Of a stretch of 64,000 nucleotides of DNA, positions 32,090 to 43,135 are shown piece by piece. The stretch is from Symbiodinium natans (taxonomy: Eukaryota; Sar; Dinophyceae; Suessiales; Symbiodiniaceae): assembly GCA_905221605.1 (NCBI GenBank), contig CAJNDS010002769.1, forward strand, positions 90,854-154,853. The letters run 5' to 3'. Made by a program: the position numbers and the translations under genes. Each line of letters begins with the position of its first letter. The first letter of the stretch is position 1. The notes beneath the pieces are model-generated. The model was not told where the DNA came from, did not search any database, and saw only the letters and a program-made list of their open reading frames with translations.

Positions 32090-32270
32090 TGAACCCTAAA
32101 CCCTAAACCCTAAACCCTAAACCCTAAATCCTAAACCCTAAACCCTAAACCCTAAACCCTAAACCCTAAACCCTAAACCCTAAACCCTAAACCCTAAACC
32201 CTAAACCCTAAACCTAAACCCTAAACCCCCTAAACCCTAAACCCTAAACCCCTAACCCTAAACCCTAAAA
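32090..32270 (-). repeat. Telomere-like array CCCTAAA followed by poly-C
   Basis: About 25 units, ending in a 22 bp C run (32271-32292). Confidence 0.9.
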
Positions 32271-32324
32271 CCCCCCCCCCCCCCCCCCCCCCAAGCTTGC
32301 GAACCCCAAGGTTCAATGATCTCC

Positions 32325-32502
32325 GGGAGGTTCATGGTACTTAACCAATTATCAGAATCACTGTACTTATAACTGTACTTCTAGCCATATTAGGGCACTT
32401 CAGGGGCTTATCAGTGGGTTATAAATACAGTTATCCTAAACCCGAAACCCTAAACCCTGTAAGTACAGTTATCATTCGTTTAATAGGTACCATGAACCTG
32501 AA
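32325..32502. mobile_element. MITE-like family 8, copy 1
   Basis: Starts GGGAGGTTCATGGTACTTA and ends TAGGTACCATGAACCTGAA. The interior GCCATATTAGG.CACTTCAGGGGCTTAT is shared with 51165-51312. Confidence 0.7.
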
Positions 32503-32720
32503 AGTGGAGGTTCGGCCTTCGATCTCGTGGAGGAGATGGATGCCGAGGAGACGTTGAAGGCAGTTCAGGAGGGTTTATTGAAATCATTAAGGGTTCAGGT
32601 CCGGGGAAAGTTTCGAGGGTTTCGAGAAAAGTTTCGTTTTTTTGACTTTTGAATAATTTCAAATTACAGGGGTTGTGAGGGTTTAGGGTTTAGGGGTCAG
32701 GGTTCAGGTTTCAGGGTTCA

Positions 32721-32840
32721 GGGTTTAGGGGTTTAGGGGTTTAGGGGTTGAGGGGTTGAGGGGTTGAGGGGTTGAGGGGTTGAGGGTTTCGGGGTTTAGG
32801 GGTTTAGGGGTTTAGGGGTTTAGGGGCTTAGGGGCTTAGG
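32721..32840 (+). repeat. Octamer arrays TTTAGGGG / TTGAGGGG
   Basis: Three TTTAGGGG, then six TTGAGGGG, then four TTTAGGGG, then CTTAGGGG units. Variants are block-wise, each block homogeneous. Confidence 0.9.
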
Positions 32841-33032
32841 GTGTCTCCAACCATGTCCAACCCTAAACCCTGGATGCCCCCCGGTAGTATGCCTAAACCG
32901 AACCCCAAAACCCTTTTTACGGTGTCAGGATACACCCTTGAAACTTCGAGAAAACTCCCTAACATTATGGAAGCCCTTTAAACCCTTAGACCTCAGCAAC
33001 CTTAGAGCCCTTGAAACCCTGAAAGGCCCTGC

Positions 33033-33143
33033 TTAGGGTTTAGGGTTTAGGGTTTAGGGTTTAGGGTTTAGGGTTTAGGGTTTAGGGTTTAGGGTTTAGG
33101 GTTTAGGGTTTAGGGTTTAGGGTTTAGGGTTTAGGGTTTAGGG
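33033..33143 (+). repeat. Telomere-like array TTTAGGG
   Basis: About 16 perfect units. Confidence 0.95.
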
Positions 33144-34057
33144 GCATTCTATCTTGGAGGTTATGCCCTATGTGATATTACGTAGGGCTTGGGCAACGCC
33201 ACCCTTTTCGTACCCAGGCTACTGGTACACTGGATTTTTCTTTCGGAGGGCAGGCTTCCCCTTTGAAACGTCGTGTACACTTGCAACCTGAGGGTTTGGG
33301 GTTTAGGGTTTAGGATTTCTAGGGTTTATGGGGTTTAGGGTTTAGGGTCTTTAGTGTTTTGAGGGTTTTTACGCTTTCTAGGTTTTTCTAGTAGGGTTTC
33401 TAGGGTTTAACCTAGCGACTGTAGAGTCCTCCGCGCCAGGCCCTGGAGTCGGCGAAGCTTCTGGACGCCTGAGCGCGGCATTTTTTCTACCCTTCCCAAT
33501 GCTTGCAGGGACGTACCTACTATATTTTTGAAACTGTCCTTTGGTGTTCAGAACCTAAACCCGAAACCCTCACCCCTAAACCCCTAAACCCTAAACCCTA
33601 AACCCTCTAGACCCTAAACCCTAATGCTATAGTGCTAGACGCTACTGTAGATCCTTTTTTTCGATCAGGCCCCTGAAGGTATGGGGCTTCTTTTTTTTCC
33701 GCGCTCCGCGCCCGAGCTCCGCGCGCAAAAACGGCGCAAAACACCTAGGGTTGAGGGTTTAGGGTTTAGGGTTTAGGGTTTAGGGTTAAACCCCATCAGC
33801 CACAAGCCCTTTACATATCAAACCCTCAGACTTCGCCCTGTGAGCTCTACAAACCGCATAAAACCTATATAACCTGTAAGCCCTCTAAAACCCCATACAA
33901 GCCTGTGATGAAACGTTGCAAGCCCCATAAGCCCTAAACCCTATAAGCCGATAAGCCGTGTGCGCCCTCCACAACCTTCAAAGACCCTACAAAACCCAGC
34001 ACGTCAAGCTGCGAGATGATAAGATACCCTTCCACGGGTCGACAGCAAAACCCTAAA
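33144..34057. other. Low-gene stretch
   Basis: Decayed repeats and short inserts. 33415-33480 is GC-rich and possibly exonic but lacks borders. 33760-33785 is a short TTTAGGG run. Confidence 0.35.
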
Positions 34058-34111
34058 CCATAAACCCTAAACCCTAAACCCTAAACCCTAAACCCTAAAC
34101 CCTAAACCCTA
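34058..34111 (-). repeat. Telomere-like array CCCTAAA
   Basis: Seven to eight units. Confidence 0.9.
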
Positions 34112-34308
34112 CGTTCTCAACCATACGTCCTAGTTTAGGTTTTGTGGGAGGCTTTTAGGGTTGGGAGGACTCCCCTCAGTTCTCTAAGTCCGTCTGGTGG
34201 GTTGGGGGGTTTCTAGAGTTTCTAGGGTTTCTAGATTTTCTGGGGTGTATAGGGTTTATGGGGTTTAGGGTCGTACAGGATCCCGTGCTTACCTAGAACC
34301 CTCAACAG

Positions 34309-34378
34309 CCAGGCGATGCGGCAAAGGCAGCAGGGCAGATGCTGCTCTTCCGGGACTTAATCAACGAGACGGTGCGCA
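34309..34378 (+). CDS. Exon-like segment, unrecognised
   Basis: The acceptor ACCCTCAACAG and the donor CGCA|GTAAGGG enclose 70 bp reading PGDAAKAAGQMLLFRDLINE, then TVR. The canonical GTAAG donor and protein-like sequence make this one of the better exons. Phase 0 in, phase 1 out. Confidence 0.6.
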
Positions 34379-34406
34379 GTAAGGGCAGTGATGGGACCCT
34401 AAGCCC

Positions 34407-34477
34407 TACCCAAAGGCTCCAATGTAGTGGATTTTAATGTACTACCCCAAAAGGTACTACATAGGAGCCTTTGGGTA
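34407..34477. mobile_element. MITE-like family 3, copy 2 (internally deleted)
   Basis: TACCCAAAGGCTCC / GGAGCCTTTGGGTA ends are intact, but the element is only 71 bp, against about 94 bp in the other copies. Confidence 0.8.
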
Positions 34478-34551
34478 AACCCTGAACCCTGAACCCTAAA
34501 ACCTAAACCGTGCGGTGTGTGGGGCTGGGGCTTGAGGATAGTCCTCACCAC

Positions 34552-34633
34552 ATAACCCTAAACCCTAAACCCTAAACCCTCAACCCTCAACCCTCAACCC
34601 TAAACCCTAAACCCTCAACCCTAACCCTAAACC
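34552..34633 (-). repeat. Telomere-like array CCCTAAA / CCCTCAA
   Basis: About 11 units, CCCTCAA variants clustered. Confidence 0.85.
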
Positions 34634-34693
34634 GAGGGCTGCATTAGGAAGTCGAACTGCGAGTCTCAGCCTAAACTTAAAAAGCATCAGCCC

Positions 34694-34811
34694 TACTTAG
34701 AGGTTCAGAATACTTATGACCCCAATTGTATTATAAGCCTCCCTGAGTCCTCTAAGGAGGTTACAAGTGGACTTATACTTGGTGTTGTACGTAGCCATGA
34801 GCCTCCAAGTA
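34694..34811. mobile_element. MITE-like family 8 relative
   Basis: Inverted ends TACTTAGAGGTTCA and TGAGCCTCCAAGTA. Confidence 0.65.
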
Positions 34812-35341
34812 AACCCTGCAGGAAAGAAGCCTCTGTCCACACAGCTCTCGCGCAGGTTGGCGATGCCATTTCCATTTTTCTCGCGGTGGAGGCGCCGTGC
34901 TCGGGGCAACTTCCCCGAAACCCTCTAAACTCCAAACCCTGACCCTAAGCCCCAACGTCCTCCGACCAAGTAGCACGAGAGCGGGCGTCATCCTAAATAC
35001 CCCATGCTTTTTTTGTAGGACAAGCTCAGGCGCCTAGTTTCACCTCTATAACCTTTAAACTTTAAATGCTTGAACTCGTAGACAACTTAGACAACCCTAA
35101 GTTCTGGGTGAAAAAAAAGGGGGTTTGAGGGTTTAGGTTATATACCCGTATGTAAGAATTAGAATAATATAGGTACCTCAGACAGGTAGGTACCTCAAAC
35201 ATACATCTGGAAAGGAAAGGAAAGGGCTTTGCACAGCTCTTCTTGACGACCATGCAGCTAATCCACTCCATCCGGAGGCGTTTTTTAGAAGGCCCTGCCT
35301 TCCATACCCTATATCTAACCCCTGAACTTTAGATTCCTCAA

Positions 35342-35415
35342 CCGCAAACACCCTAAACCCTAAACCCTAAACCCCAAACCCTAAACCCTAAACCCTAAAG
35401 CCTAAACACTAAACC
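35342..35415 (-). repeat. Telomere-like array CCCTAAA
   Basis: About ten units with variants. Confidence 0.85.
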
Positions 35416-35488
35416 CCCTTTGTGGACGAGAGGCGGTCTTATACCTTACCGACTCTAACTGCGACAGTTGGCGCCACTTGCCTGTCAC

Positions 35489-35556
35489 TGGGTTTAGGGT
35501 TTAGGGTTTAGGGTTTAGGGTTTAGGGTTTAGGGTTTAGGGTTTAGGGTTTAGGGC
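35489..35556 (+). repeat. Telomere-like array TTTAGGG
   Basis: About ten units abutting a family 6 element. Confidence 0.9.
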
Positions 35557-35558
35557 TA

Positions 35559-35674
35559 GTGGTAGCCCAGTGGTACCCTTTACCCTCTTCTGTTTTTGGG
35601 TTCTGGGTCTCCTTGTAAAGGAACCAGCCCAAACAAGTGTGCCCTCATTACAAGATGGTTACTGGGCTGCCAAG
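35559..35674. mobile_element. MITE-like family 6, copy
   Basis: Starts GTGGTAGCCCAGTGGTACCC, ends GGTTACTGGGCTGCCAAG, interior as at 16342-16455. Confidence 0.7.
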
Positions 35675-35927
35675 AGGGTCAGGCTTCCTCACTTGCAGTT
35701 TAGGTCTCATGCGTTAGGATTTATGGTGGGAAGGGTCGCAAGCGCCTGGGGGGAGGGGGGAGTCACGTTCGAATTGTAGATATTGGGGGAAGAACCCCCC
35801 CCCCCCAAAAAAAAAAAAAAAAGAAAACACTTGTTGTGCTCCAAGTTGTCTAAAAGCACCAACCCCAAAAAGGGCACCAGTAGAAAGGGCCTTAGGGTGT
35901 GAGGTTTTCGGCTTACAGGGTTGTGAC

Positions 35928-36016
35928 CGGGATGTTCCACCTCGTACTAACAGTCCTTAACAGGATTCTAGTACCCCCCCCCCCCCCCCCATGATAATCC
36001 CTATGAAACATCCCAA
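35928..36016. mobile_element. MITE-like family 2, copy 2 with internal poly-C
   Basis: Ends CGGGATGTTCC and AACATCCCAA. The centre is replaced by an 18 bp C run. A further C run of about 22 is at 36071-36092. Confidence 0.7.
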
Positions 36017-36455
36017 CCCTAACTATGAACTGCGCCTTGCGCTCTATAAGTCACGAATGATCAGGAACACCCCCCCCCCCCCCCCCCCCCCCAACCTCCT
36101 GAACGCGCGTAAACCCCCATGTGCTGTAGAGTCGAAATACCTTTAGGGCAGAGCCACAAAGTCCAAGAACCTTCAGTGTGTTCTGCAGGGTCTAGGAAAG
36201 GCTTCGCTTTTTTTGCGGCCCCTTTCCCGGACCGTGTATAGTGGCGCACCACCGAAGCCATCGTATTCATTCCCCAATTGAGTGCTCGACCCCTGAACCC
36301 TGAACCCTAAGCCCCAAGCTCTAAACCCTTACCCAGAAGTAGGTGTTTCGGGTTTAGGGCCTCAAGTCGTTGCCGAAATGCCAACCCCCCCCCCCTCCCC
36401 TTGCCCAAACCCAAACCCTACAGCCCTAAACACTAAACCCTAAACGCTAAACCCG

Positions 36456-36505
36456 GCCGAGGGGACATGTATGAGGACCTTCCCAACCGACTGATCAAGG
36501 CTGGC
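36456..36505 (+). CDS. Possible exon, unrecognised
   Basis: Reads GRGDMYEDLPNRLIKAGAG with a possible donor GCTGG|GTGACT. The acceptor is unclear. Confidence 0.3.
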
Positions 36506-36814
36506 GCTGGGTGACTTTAGAGTTTAGGGTTTAATTAGGACTCTTCTCCTCAACTGGTCTGCACCTCGCCCATCACCCGTATCCCAGAGTATTTCCATAG
36601 AATCTCTGGACCCCAGAGAATATCCCTGCAGTGCCCAAGCCCAGAGTGAACCCGCAAATTCCAACCCAAAGTGGGGATGTTCGAAACAAAATGTATGTTG
36701 TTTTTGTGGTTGGGGGGGGGGGGGGTTAAGGGCTCGAAGTCTTAATTTTAGAGTCAAGGGTTTAGGTGCTTTGATTTTTGGAGGGAGGGCTCAGGGCTTC
36801 GAAAGACATTTTGT

Positions 36815-36825
36815 TTGGGGCGGCT

Positions 36826-36857
<32 letters not shown>
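36815..36857. repeat. Poly-G tract
   Basis: More than 30 consecutive G. The length is uncertain. Confidence 0.85.
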
Positions 36858-36929
36858 GAACGTGCTTGGGGTTTGGAGTTTAGGGTTTCCGATGGCGGTC
36901 CGGTTGTGAGAAAAGGCACGGGTCCTTAC

Positions 36930-37104
36930 AATGGAGATCTTCAGGTTGAACTAAGTTGAGCTGCACAGACTTGTCCAAGCTTGCACTGAAGCACACCAGC
37001 ACACCATTGACGGCCAAAATCCCCTCGGCCTGAGTGAAGGCGACTTGTGCACCAAGGTCTGATGGCCTGATGCCTGTCGCCAAAGATTTGGGATCGCGAA
37101 GCCC
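36930..37104 (-). CDS. Internal exon on the minus strand, unrecognised
   Basis: On the - strand, the acceptor GGCTTTCAG and the donor CCATT|GTAAGG frame 175 bp of open sequence: GLRDPKSLATGIRPSDLGAQ, then VAFTQAEGILAVNGVLVC, then FSASLDKSVQLNLVQPEDL. Alternating hydrophobics suggest a beta-rich domain. This is the strongest exon of the repeat region and is opposite to the prevailing + orientation. Neighbouring exons were not located. No family is recognised. Confidence 0.65.
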
Positions 37105-37510
37105 CTGAAAGCCATAGCCTTAAGGTAACCTATGCTCTCAACTACTTTGACCAAAATGAAAAATCAATAATCCCTATATTTCTTTTATAAGGAAGACGAA
37201 GATTTTTTTGGGGGGCTCTTAAGCAAGCAGCAGTTAAGCCTGCAACCTAAACTCAGACTACATTTGGAAGCATTGCTTGACATCTTGCATGTGGGTATAG
37301 TTACATGGTCAAGTCATGTTTCGCTTCAAGCCCTATGAACCCCATCAACCCTAGGCCCAAGTCCCTAGACCCTAAGCCGCCATGCCCTGAAAAGAAAAAC
37401 CCTAAACCCTAGACCCTAAGCCCTAAACCCTAAACCCTAGACCCTAAGCCCTAAACGCCCGAAACCCTAAACCCTGAACCCTGAACCCGAAACCCTAAAC
37501 CCTAAACAAG

Positions 37511-37584
37511 GTTGTTGTGAAAGACCGCGGGCTCTTTGAGACGACGGATGCGGAGCGCATTTGCGTCCAGCGTGCGCCTGAGAG
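37511..37584 (+). CDS. Exon-like segment, unrecognised
   Basis: After CTAAACAAG it reads VVVKDRGLFETTDAERICVQ, then RAPE, ending GAGAG|GTGTAGGG. The donor is the junction with TTTAGGG-like repeat, the same GTGTAGGG form as at 2551. Confidence 0.55.
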
Positions 37585-37761
37585 GTGTAGGGTCTAGGGT
37601 TTAGGGTTTAGGGTGTAGGGTTTAGGGTTTAGGGTTTAGGGTTTAGGGCTAGGGTTTGGGGTGGGAGGCCTGCAGGGGGACGAAGCTCATCAGCCCCCCG
37701 CCTGCGCCCAAAGCACCGCCAAATCCCTAAGAAACCCTCATCCATGCAATCTCTGAACTAG

Positions 37762-37857
37762 AGTTGTGGGTTTAGGGTTTAGGGTTTAGGGTTTAGGGTT
37801 TAGGGTTTAGGGTTTAGGGTTTAGGGTTTAGGGTTTAGGGTTTAGGGTTTAGGGTTC
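37762..37857 (+). repeat. Telomere-like array TTTAGGG
   Basis: About 14 perfect units. Confidence 0.95.
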
Positions 37858-37938
37858 CTAGGACCCAGAGTAGGCCCTTAGGGTTTAGGCTTCCTTAGAA
37901 GCCAAAAGGGCGCCCTTTTTCTAGGTTACTCTGTCTAG
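37858..37938. mobile_element. MITE-like family 5 relative
   Basis: Starts CTAGGACCCAGAGTAGGCCC, ends GGTTACTCTGTCTAG, with AAAAGGGCGCCCTTTTT inside. Confidence 0.6.
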
Positions 37939-38250
37939 TAAACCTCCCAAAGGCCCCATATTCCGAAGCATCCTTACCCGAGACCCCCATTTTACTACTC
38001 TTTGGCACTTTCTGCCCTGGATTTTGGGGGGCTTCCGCCCCACGTCCACGGGGTGGTAACCTACTAGTTTTGGGGGCTCTGCCCTGTATTTAGGGTTTCA
38101 GGGTGGGTTTAGGGTTTAGGGTTTAAGCTTTAGGGTTTAGGGTTTAGGGTTTTGGTAGGGTTTGGGAACCACAGGTAAGCCTTATGCCCTTCACATCCCC
38201 ATGCTCTAGAGGTACTTGGGCTGTTCTAGCCCCTAAACCCGAAACCCTCA

Positions 38251-38316
38251 ATCCTCAACCCTCAACCCTCAACCCTAAACCCTAAACCCTAAACCCTAAA
38301 CCCTAAACCCTAACCC
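38251..38316 (-). repeat. Telomere-like array CCCTAAA/CCCTCAA
   Basis: About nine units, the first four CCCTCAA. Confidence 0.85.
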
Positions 38317-38321
38317 CTAAC

Positions 38322-38431
38322 TTGAAGCTGTCGTTTGATGTTGGAAGGCCCAGTGGGCTGCAGGCCAGCATCGACAAGCTGGTGGCCGAGGCCAGTACAG
38401 GGCGAAAGGATGTTCCCAGATTGTGCAACAG
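38322..38431 (+). CDS. Exon-like segment, unrecognised
   Basis: Reads LKLSFDVGRPSGLQASIDKL, then VAEASTGRKDVPRLCN, ending CAACAG|GTTTAGGG, a donor supplied by the first telomere-like unit. The left border is CCTAACTTGAAG. An amphipathic helix (QASIDKLVAEA) is evident. Family unknown. Confidence 0.55.
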
Positions 38432-38758
38432 GTTTAGGGTTTAGGGTTTCGGTTTTCGGGTTTAGGGTTTAGGGTTTAGCAATGGCTATAAGGACGCTTC
38501 CATCTTGTATAGGCTCCTCTCATGGTTTTGGGTGTAGTTCCTTGCCTACGCTGCTTTTGTCAAGATCTGGGCGTTTCGGGCTGTTCAGGGGGGAAGTAAG
38601 GTTTTAGGGCTGAGGAGCCTGCAGTTTGTCGCATCTAAAGTTTTAGCCCTAAGCCCTAGACCCTTACAAACCCTAAACTCTAAGACCCTAAGGTTTGTGG
38701 ATAACCCGAAGCCCTAGACCCTTACAAACCCTAAGCTCTATGACCCTAAGGTTCTTGG

Positions 38759-39043
38759 ATGGGGCATTTGGGGAAGTCCGGGCTCGAGGGCTCGAGGTAT
38801 CACGACCACCTCCGCCCAATCAACACCTCTGGTATCCCAGTATGCGAACCCTTGTTGATCAGCGAGTTGCGCGAGATCACCCCACCAATGGTGCACCAAG
38901 AAGTGCTTACCACGAGTTTGCAAGAGGAGCATGCGAGAAAGCACGAGTTCGCTCGTTTTGGATACTTGCTCGAGTCTATGGGCATCATCCCGGCAGACGT
39001 TTATACTGACCAGGTTGACATGGATTCAGATCTCTCCAAATAG
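38759..39043 (+). CDS. Coding-like segment, probable 3' exon
   Basis: Open for about 95 codons, including PLLISELREITPPMVHQEVL, then QEEHARKHEFARFGYLLESM, then DVYTDQVDMDSDLSK and TAG. The TAG sits at AAATAG|GTTTAGGG, so a donor is an alternative to termination. It is helical and acidic at its end. The first ~20 codons overlap decayed repeat, so the true start is probably inside. Unrecognised. Confidence 0.55.
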   Translation: MGHLGKSGLEGSRYHDHLRPINTSGIPVCEPLLISELREITPPMVHQEVLTTSLQEEHARKHEFARFGYLLESMGIIPADVYTDQVDMDSDLSK

Positions 39044-39855
39044 GTTTAGGGTTTAGGGCTTAGGGTTTAGAGTTTAGGGCTTTCTCTTCACTCCCTAAGG
39101 GCCCAAGACCCCTTTACTACATTGAAGGCCTCTCCTCGGTCTTAGCGCCGGAAGGCCTCAATACGCCTCAAACATCTAAACCCGAACCCCTAAACGGTTT
39201 AGGTTTAGGGTTTAGGGTTTAGGGTTTAGGGGGTTTCGGGGTGTCGACGGAGCCAGGTGCCTCAGGGCCGCTGCTTCGTGCGCCGGAGCCCGAGATTTAG
39301 GGTTGTCAGGGACGACCGAAAAGAAAAGGAGGGTTTCGGGCGTAGGGATTGGGGTGTAGGATTTAGGGTTTAGGGTTCAGGGTGTAGGGTGTAGGGTTCA
39401 GGGTTTTGATTTGTTGCACTTGCCGGCTTACATGAGGGTCTGTGACTTTGGGTTTAGGGCTGCAAATACAAGGTTTCAGGGTGTTGTAAATGGGATTCGG
39501 CTAGAAGCTTAGAACGTGCTGAAGCCCGCCCGCCCGCCACACACATGGGTGAATGGGGCGTACTGTATATATTTCGAACGGTTGCTTTATAACTTTATAG
39601 CTCATTGCTTATAGGGAGCATAAGGGGATACTTTGGGTTGCTTTCTAGGCTTCCAGAGCACCCACGTAAACGCCCCTGAACCCTCTTGAGATGTGCTCAG
39701 ACACACTCAATGCTCCAGAAACCTGATTGTAGGTTAACGGGTTGTTCGGGGATTTATATGGCTCTTACTTTATGTGTTAAGGGCTGGGGGTGGGAGGGGG
39801 GGGGGGTGGGGCTTGGGCCCAAAACCCTAAACCATAAGACTTATAAACCCATAAA

Positions 39856-40016
39856 CTCACGGCTTCGCCGCGGGTGGCGGCCACGACCTCGATGGCGCAA
39901 GCCGACCCAGGTCGTTCGCCCACCCCCCACAGCTCGGAGGTAGCACCCGCGAGGCGCAAGGTGCCTCGTCTCCTCGGGGCCGGTACTGTACCGGACACTT
40001 ATGAAAGTCAATACTT
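39856..40016 (+). CDS. Exon-like segment cut by a MITE
   Basis: Reads LTASPRVAATTSMAQADPGR, then SPTPHSSEVAPARRKVPRL, then GAGTVPDTYESQY, open up to the left end of the family 3 element at 40017, as at 19430-19593. Pro/Ala/Ser-rich. Confidence 0.45.
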
Positions 40017-40110
40017 TACCCAAAGGCTCCTATGTAGTTCCTTTTTGGGTTAGTTATGGGGGATGTTAATATACTACCCCAAAACGGTACTACATAGGAG
40101 CCTTTGGGTA
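40017..40110. mobile_element. MITE-like family 3, copy 3
   Basis: Perfect TACCCAAAGGCTCC inverted ends, 94 bp, inserted in coding-like sequence. Confidence 0.8.
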
Positions 40111-40530
40111 AATTCAGCATTGGAGTGAGGCCCCCGGGCATGCAAAACCCGCCTGGGAACCCCCCCACAACCCAGGACACCGATGCCAATCTAGTGTTCT
40201 AGGGTTCTAGGGTTCTATATTCTAGGGTTCTAGGGTTCTAGGGTTTAGGGCTACGTATCCATTCATAATTATTACTGGCATCTGCCCGTTTTTCTCGAAT
40301 CTTGGCGCACGCCCCAAAAGGTTTAGGTTGGCTTTGCCGCCCTGAGACGGCGTGGGTTGGGAGAAAAATGTTCGATGGCCCTCCACAATCGTTTCGCATG
40401 TCGCGAGGCTTTCGAAGCTGGTCTGCATCCCAACCTTCAAAGCTTCTGCGCCATATCACAGCAAAGTACCTTAAACCCTAAACCCTAGAATGACCCTAAA
40501 ACCCTAGAATCCTACAACCCTAGAGCCCTA

Positions 40531-40646
40531 AACCCTAGAACCCTAGAACCCTAGAACCCTAGAACCCTAGAACCCTAGAACCCTAGAACCCTAGAACCCT
40601 AGAACCCTAGAACCCTAGAACACTAGAACACTAGAACACTAGAACT
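40531..40646 (-). repeat. Octamer array CCCTAGAA
   Basis: About 14 units of eight bases, with the last three changed to CACTAGAA, a locally amplified telomere-like derivative. Confidence 0.9.
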
Positions 40647-40827
40647 AGATCAGTGTTAGGGAACCTTTTTGCTTTTTGGGTTATGGGCTTTCTTATATAT
40701 GAACAAAAAGGATCCCTTTTTCTTCCTAGGGGAACAGGGATTAAGAGAACACTAGAACCCTAAACCCTGGAAACCTAGAGCCCTAAACCTTAAACTCTAA
40801 TCCCTAGAACCCTAGAACCCTATGCCA

Positions 40828-40994
40828 CCCTAAACCCTAACCCCTAAACCCTAAAACCTAAACCCTAAACCCTAACGCCCAACCCCCTAAAACCTAAACC
40901 CTAAACCATAAACCCTAAACCCTAGAACCCTAAACCCTAAACCCTAAACCCTAAACCTAAACCCTAAACCTTAAACCCTAAACCCTAAACCCCC
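40828..40994 (-). repeat. Telomere-like array CCCTAAA, imperfect
   Basis: About 22 units with length variants of six to eight bases. Confidence 0.85.
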
Positions 40995-41104
40995 TTTTGC
41001 GAAAGCGCGATGCGCGAGGCCCAAGCGGGACAGAGGATGTCGTTCGCGCAGGGGTCCCGGCGCAGGGTCGCAGCGTGACTTCTGAGCCATGGGCCCGTGG
41101 AGTT

Positions 41105-41235
41105 TTGGGGTTTAGGGTTTAGGGTTTAGGGTTTAGGGTTTAGGGTTTCGGGTTTAGGGTTTAGGGTTCAGGGTTTAGGGTTTAGGGTTTAGGGTTCAGG
41201 GCTAGGGTCTAGGGTTTAGGGTTTAGGTTTTAGGG
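41105..41235 (+). repeat. Telomere-like array TTTAGGG
   Basis: About 17 units with TTCAGGG and TTTCGGG variants. Confidence 0.85.
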
Positions 41236-41535
41236 TGGGGTTTCGGGTTTTAGTGTCTTTGTTCGGGATTGCCTTCACAACCCAGATCTACATTTTTGAG
41301 TAGGTTTCTATCAGAGCGACCCTTGACATGATCAAAGACCGGGAGCGGCTTGACATTGATTGATGCTCAGACTCACCAAGGATTCGAGGAAGCTACATCC
41401 AGGGCCCGGGCGTAGAGTTTCATTAGGGTTTCGGGTACACTCTGAAGCGTAGATGCTCATCCTAGGCGCTGGCTTTAGGTCAAGGGTGCAAGACGTCTCT
41501 GCACCCTAAACCCCTAAACCCTAAGGCCCTAAGAG
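41236..41535. other. Non-repeat stretch without a supportable gene
   Basis: Ordinary sequence with short frames. Nothing is recognised. Confidence 0.3.
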
Positions 41536-41636
41536 TGGGAGGTTCCCCCTTAAACTACCAGTCCTTCATAGGGATTCTAACAGGGGTTACCATAATCCCT
41601 ATCAAGGAGCTGCTAGTGGAAGGGGGGAACATCCCA
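41536..41636. mobile_element. MITE-like family 2, copy 3
   Basis: Ends TGGGAGGTTCCCCC and GGGGGGAACATCCCA, with inner TCCTTCATAGGGATT / AATCCCTATCAAGGA. Confidence 0.75.
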
Positions 41637-42122
41637 AGCCTACACCCCCAAACCCCCAGAAGCCGAAGCCCACGTGAACGGTTCTCCGAGTCCCGGCGGT
41701 GTCTGGTCAGGTTGAAGGTGTAGGGTTTAGGGTTTAGGATTGAGGGTTTTGGTTTAGGGTTTAGGGTTTTAGGGTTTAGGGTTTAGGGTTTTTGGGTTAC
41801 GGGCTTCGGCTTTGGGGCTTTATGGGCAGGGTTTTGGGGCTGAGGCTTCGGGCCTAGGGATGTTTATGACTTAGTTGTGTGGGTCTTCGCCCCCAGCATA
41901 GAACCCCGTCAACCCATGCAAGCTTAAGCTTTCGTAGGACCCCCAGACCACCCCAGGTCTAGGGGCCTATACCCTCGATCAACTAAGAGTTCGTCCCGGG
42001 AAACCCTCAACCCGAGAAAGCAAACAAAGACCTCAAGAGGTCTATGCGGAAGCCGCGACGGAAACCGACCTCGTGAAACTGGGCCAGGCCAGGCGGACTC
42101 GGTCAAGCCCTTGAACCCTAAG

Positions 42123-42216
42123 TAAGGGTCCATGTACCTATATGGTAGATACTTGGGCTTTAAAGGGGTTCCTATATAGGGGCCAAGTATATTCTATATA
42201 GGTACATGGACCCTTA
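42123..42216. mobile_element. MITE-like family 4, complete copy
   Basis: The ends begin TAAGGGTCCATGTACCTATA and end with the complementary sequence over about 30 bp. A left-end fragment recurs at 47913-47965. Confidence 0.8.
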
Positions 42217-42284
42217 GGGCCAGCAGACTATACTTATTGAGCTTCGGAGACAAGGCGCTACGCCCTACAGTACCTTTGTGGGTT

Positions 42285-42325
42285 TAGGGTTTAGGGTTTA
42301 GGGTTTAGGGTTTAGGGTTTCGGGT
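42285..42325 (+). repeat. Telomere-like array TTTAGGG
   Basis: Five to six units, followed by a G-rich tract to 42398. Confidence 0.85.
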
Positions 42326-42518
42326 CTTGAGGGAATTGTGACCCCGGGGGAGGGGGGGGGGAGGGGGGGGGAGGGGGCAAAAAAGGGGGGGGGGGGTGCA
42401 AGGTGCTTCCTTTTTCAGAACTACCCTGGGGCGAGTTAGAGAACTAGCTAAACTAGCTACCTTGTATGCCGTATGCCCTGAGTTAAGGGGGGTATGCTAA
42501 TCCGCTTGGCCATCCAAG

Positions 42519-42592
42519 CCTCTTCCTCCTCCACCAGCTCTGCTGCCTGTGTCCAAGAGCCCTACATCACGGACATCAAAACCGACGCATAG
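42519..42592 (+). CDS. Terminal exon-like segment, unrecognised
   Basis: After CATCCAAG it reads SSSSTSSAACVQEPYITDIK, then TDA and TAG at 42590-42592. A serine-rich tail with an ordered end. The same CCAAG-type acceptor occurs at the family 9 ends. Confidence 0.5.
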
Positions 42593-43135
42593 GGCGAATT
42601 GACTTCTGATTCTTCGCCCCACTAAGAACCACAAAAAAACAGAAAATCCCGAAGAGAAGCCTCCTTGCCAAAGGCAGTGGTTGATCTGGTCTATGACACT
42701 GCTGGCGGTGCCAGGGGCTTAGCGCGAATGAAAACTCCTAAACCGTAAGCCCTATTTGCAGCCCCCCCAAGAGGCGCCATAGCCGCAGGCTTTAGGGATT
42801 CGGGTTATCTAAGGGCAGTCTCATGACCCTTACTAGGGATGGTCGCTTGCCTTTTGAAAGGGTTAAGGAGAGGGAAAAATTGAGGCTCGTGCTCCGTAGT
42901 TCGGGGGTTGAGGGTTTTTGGGTTTGGGGTTGAGGGGTTTGGAGTTCAGGCTTCAGGTGTTGGGTTGAGGGCGTGGGTTTTTTGCCGAGCTGTGGCGAGA
43001 AAGAGAGGTGCACTTCTGGCGTCAACGTACTCGGATCAGAGACTTTTGGCGCGACTCTCGAACCCAGAACGCCCTCCTTCCATGAACCCTAAGGCCTTGG
43101 TTGGAAAAATCCAACCCTAACCCTACAGCCCACCA
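42593..43135. other. Stretch without a supportable gene
   Basis: Unique sequence with decayed telomere-like units near 42900-42990. Nothing is recognised. Confidence 0.3.
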
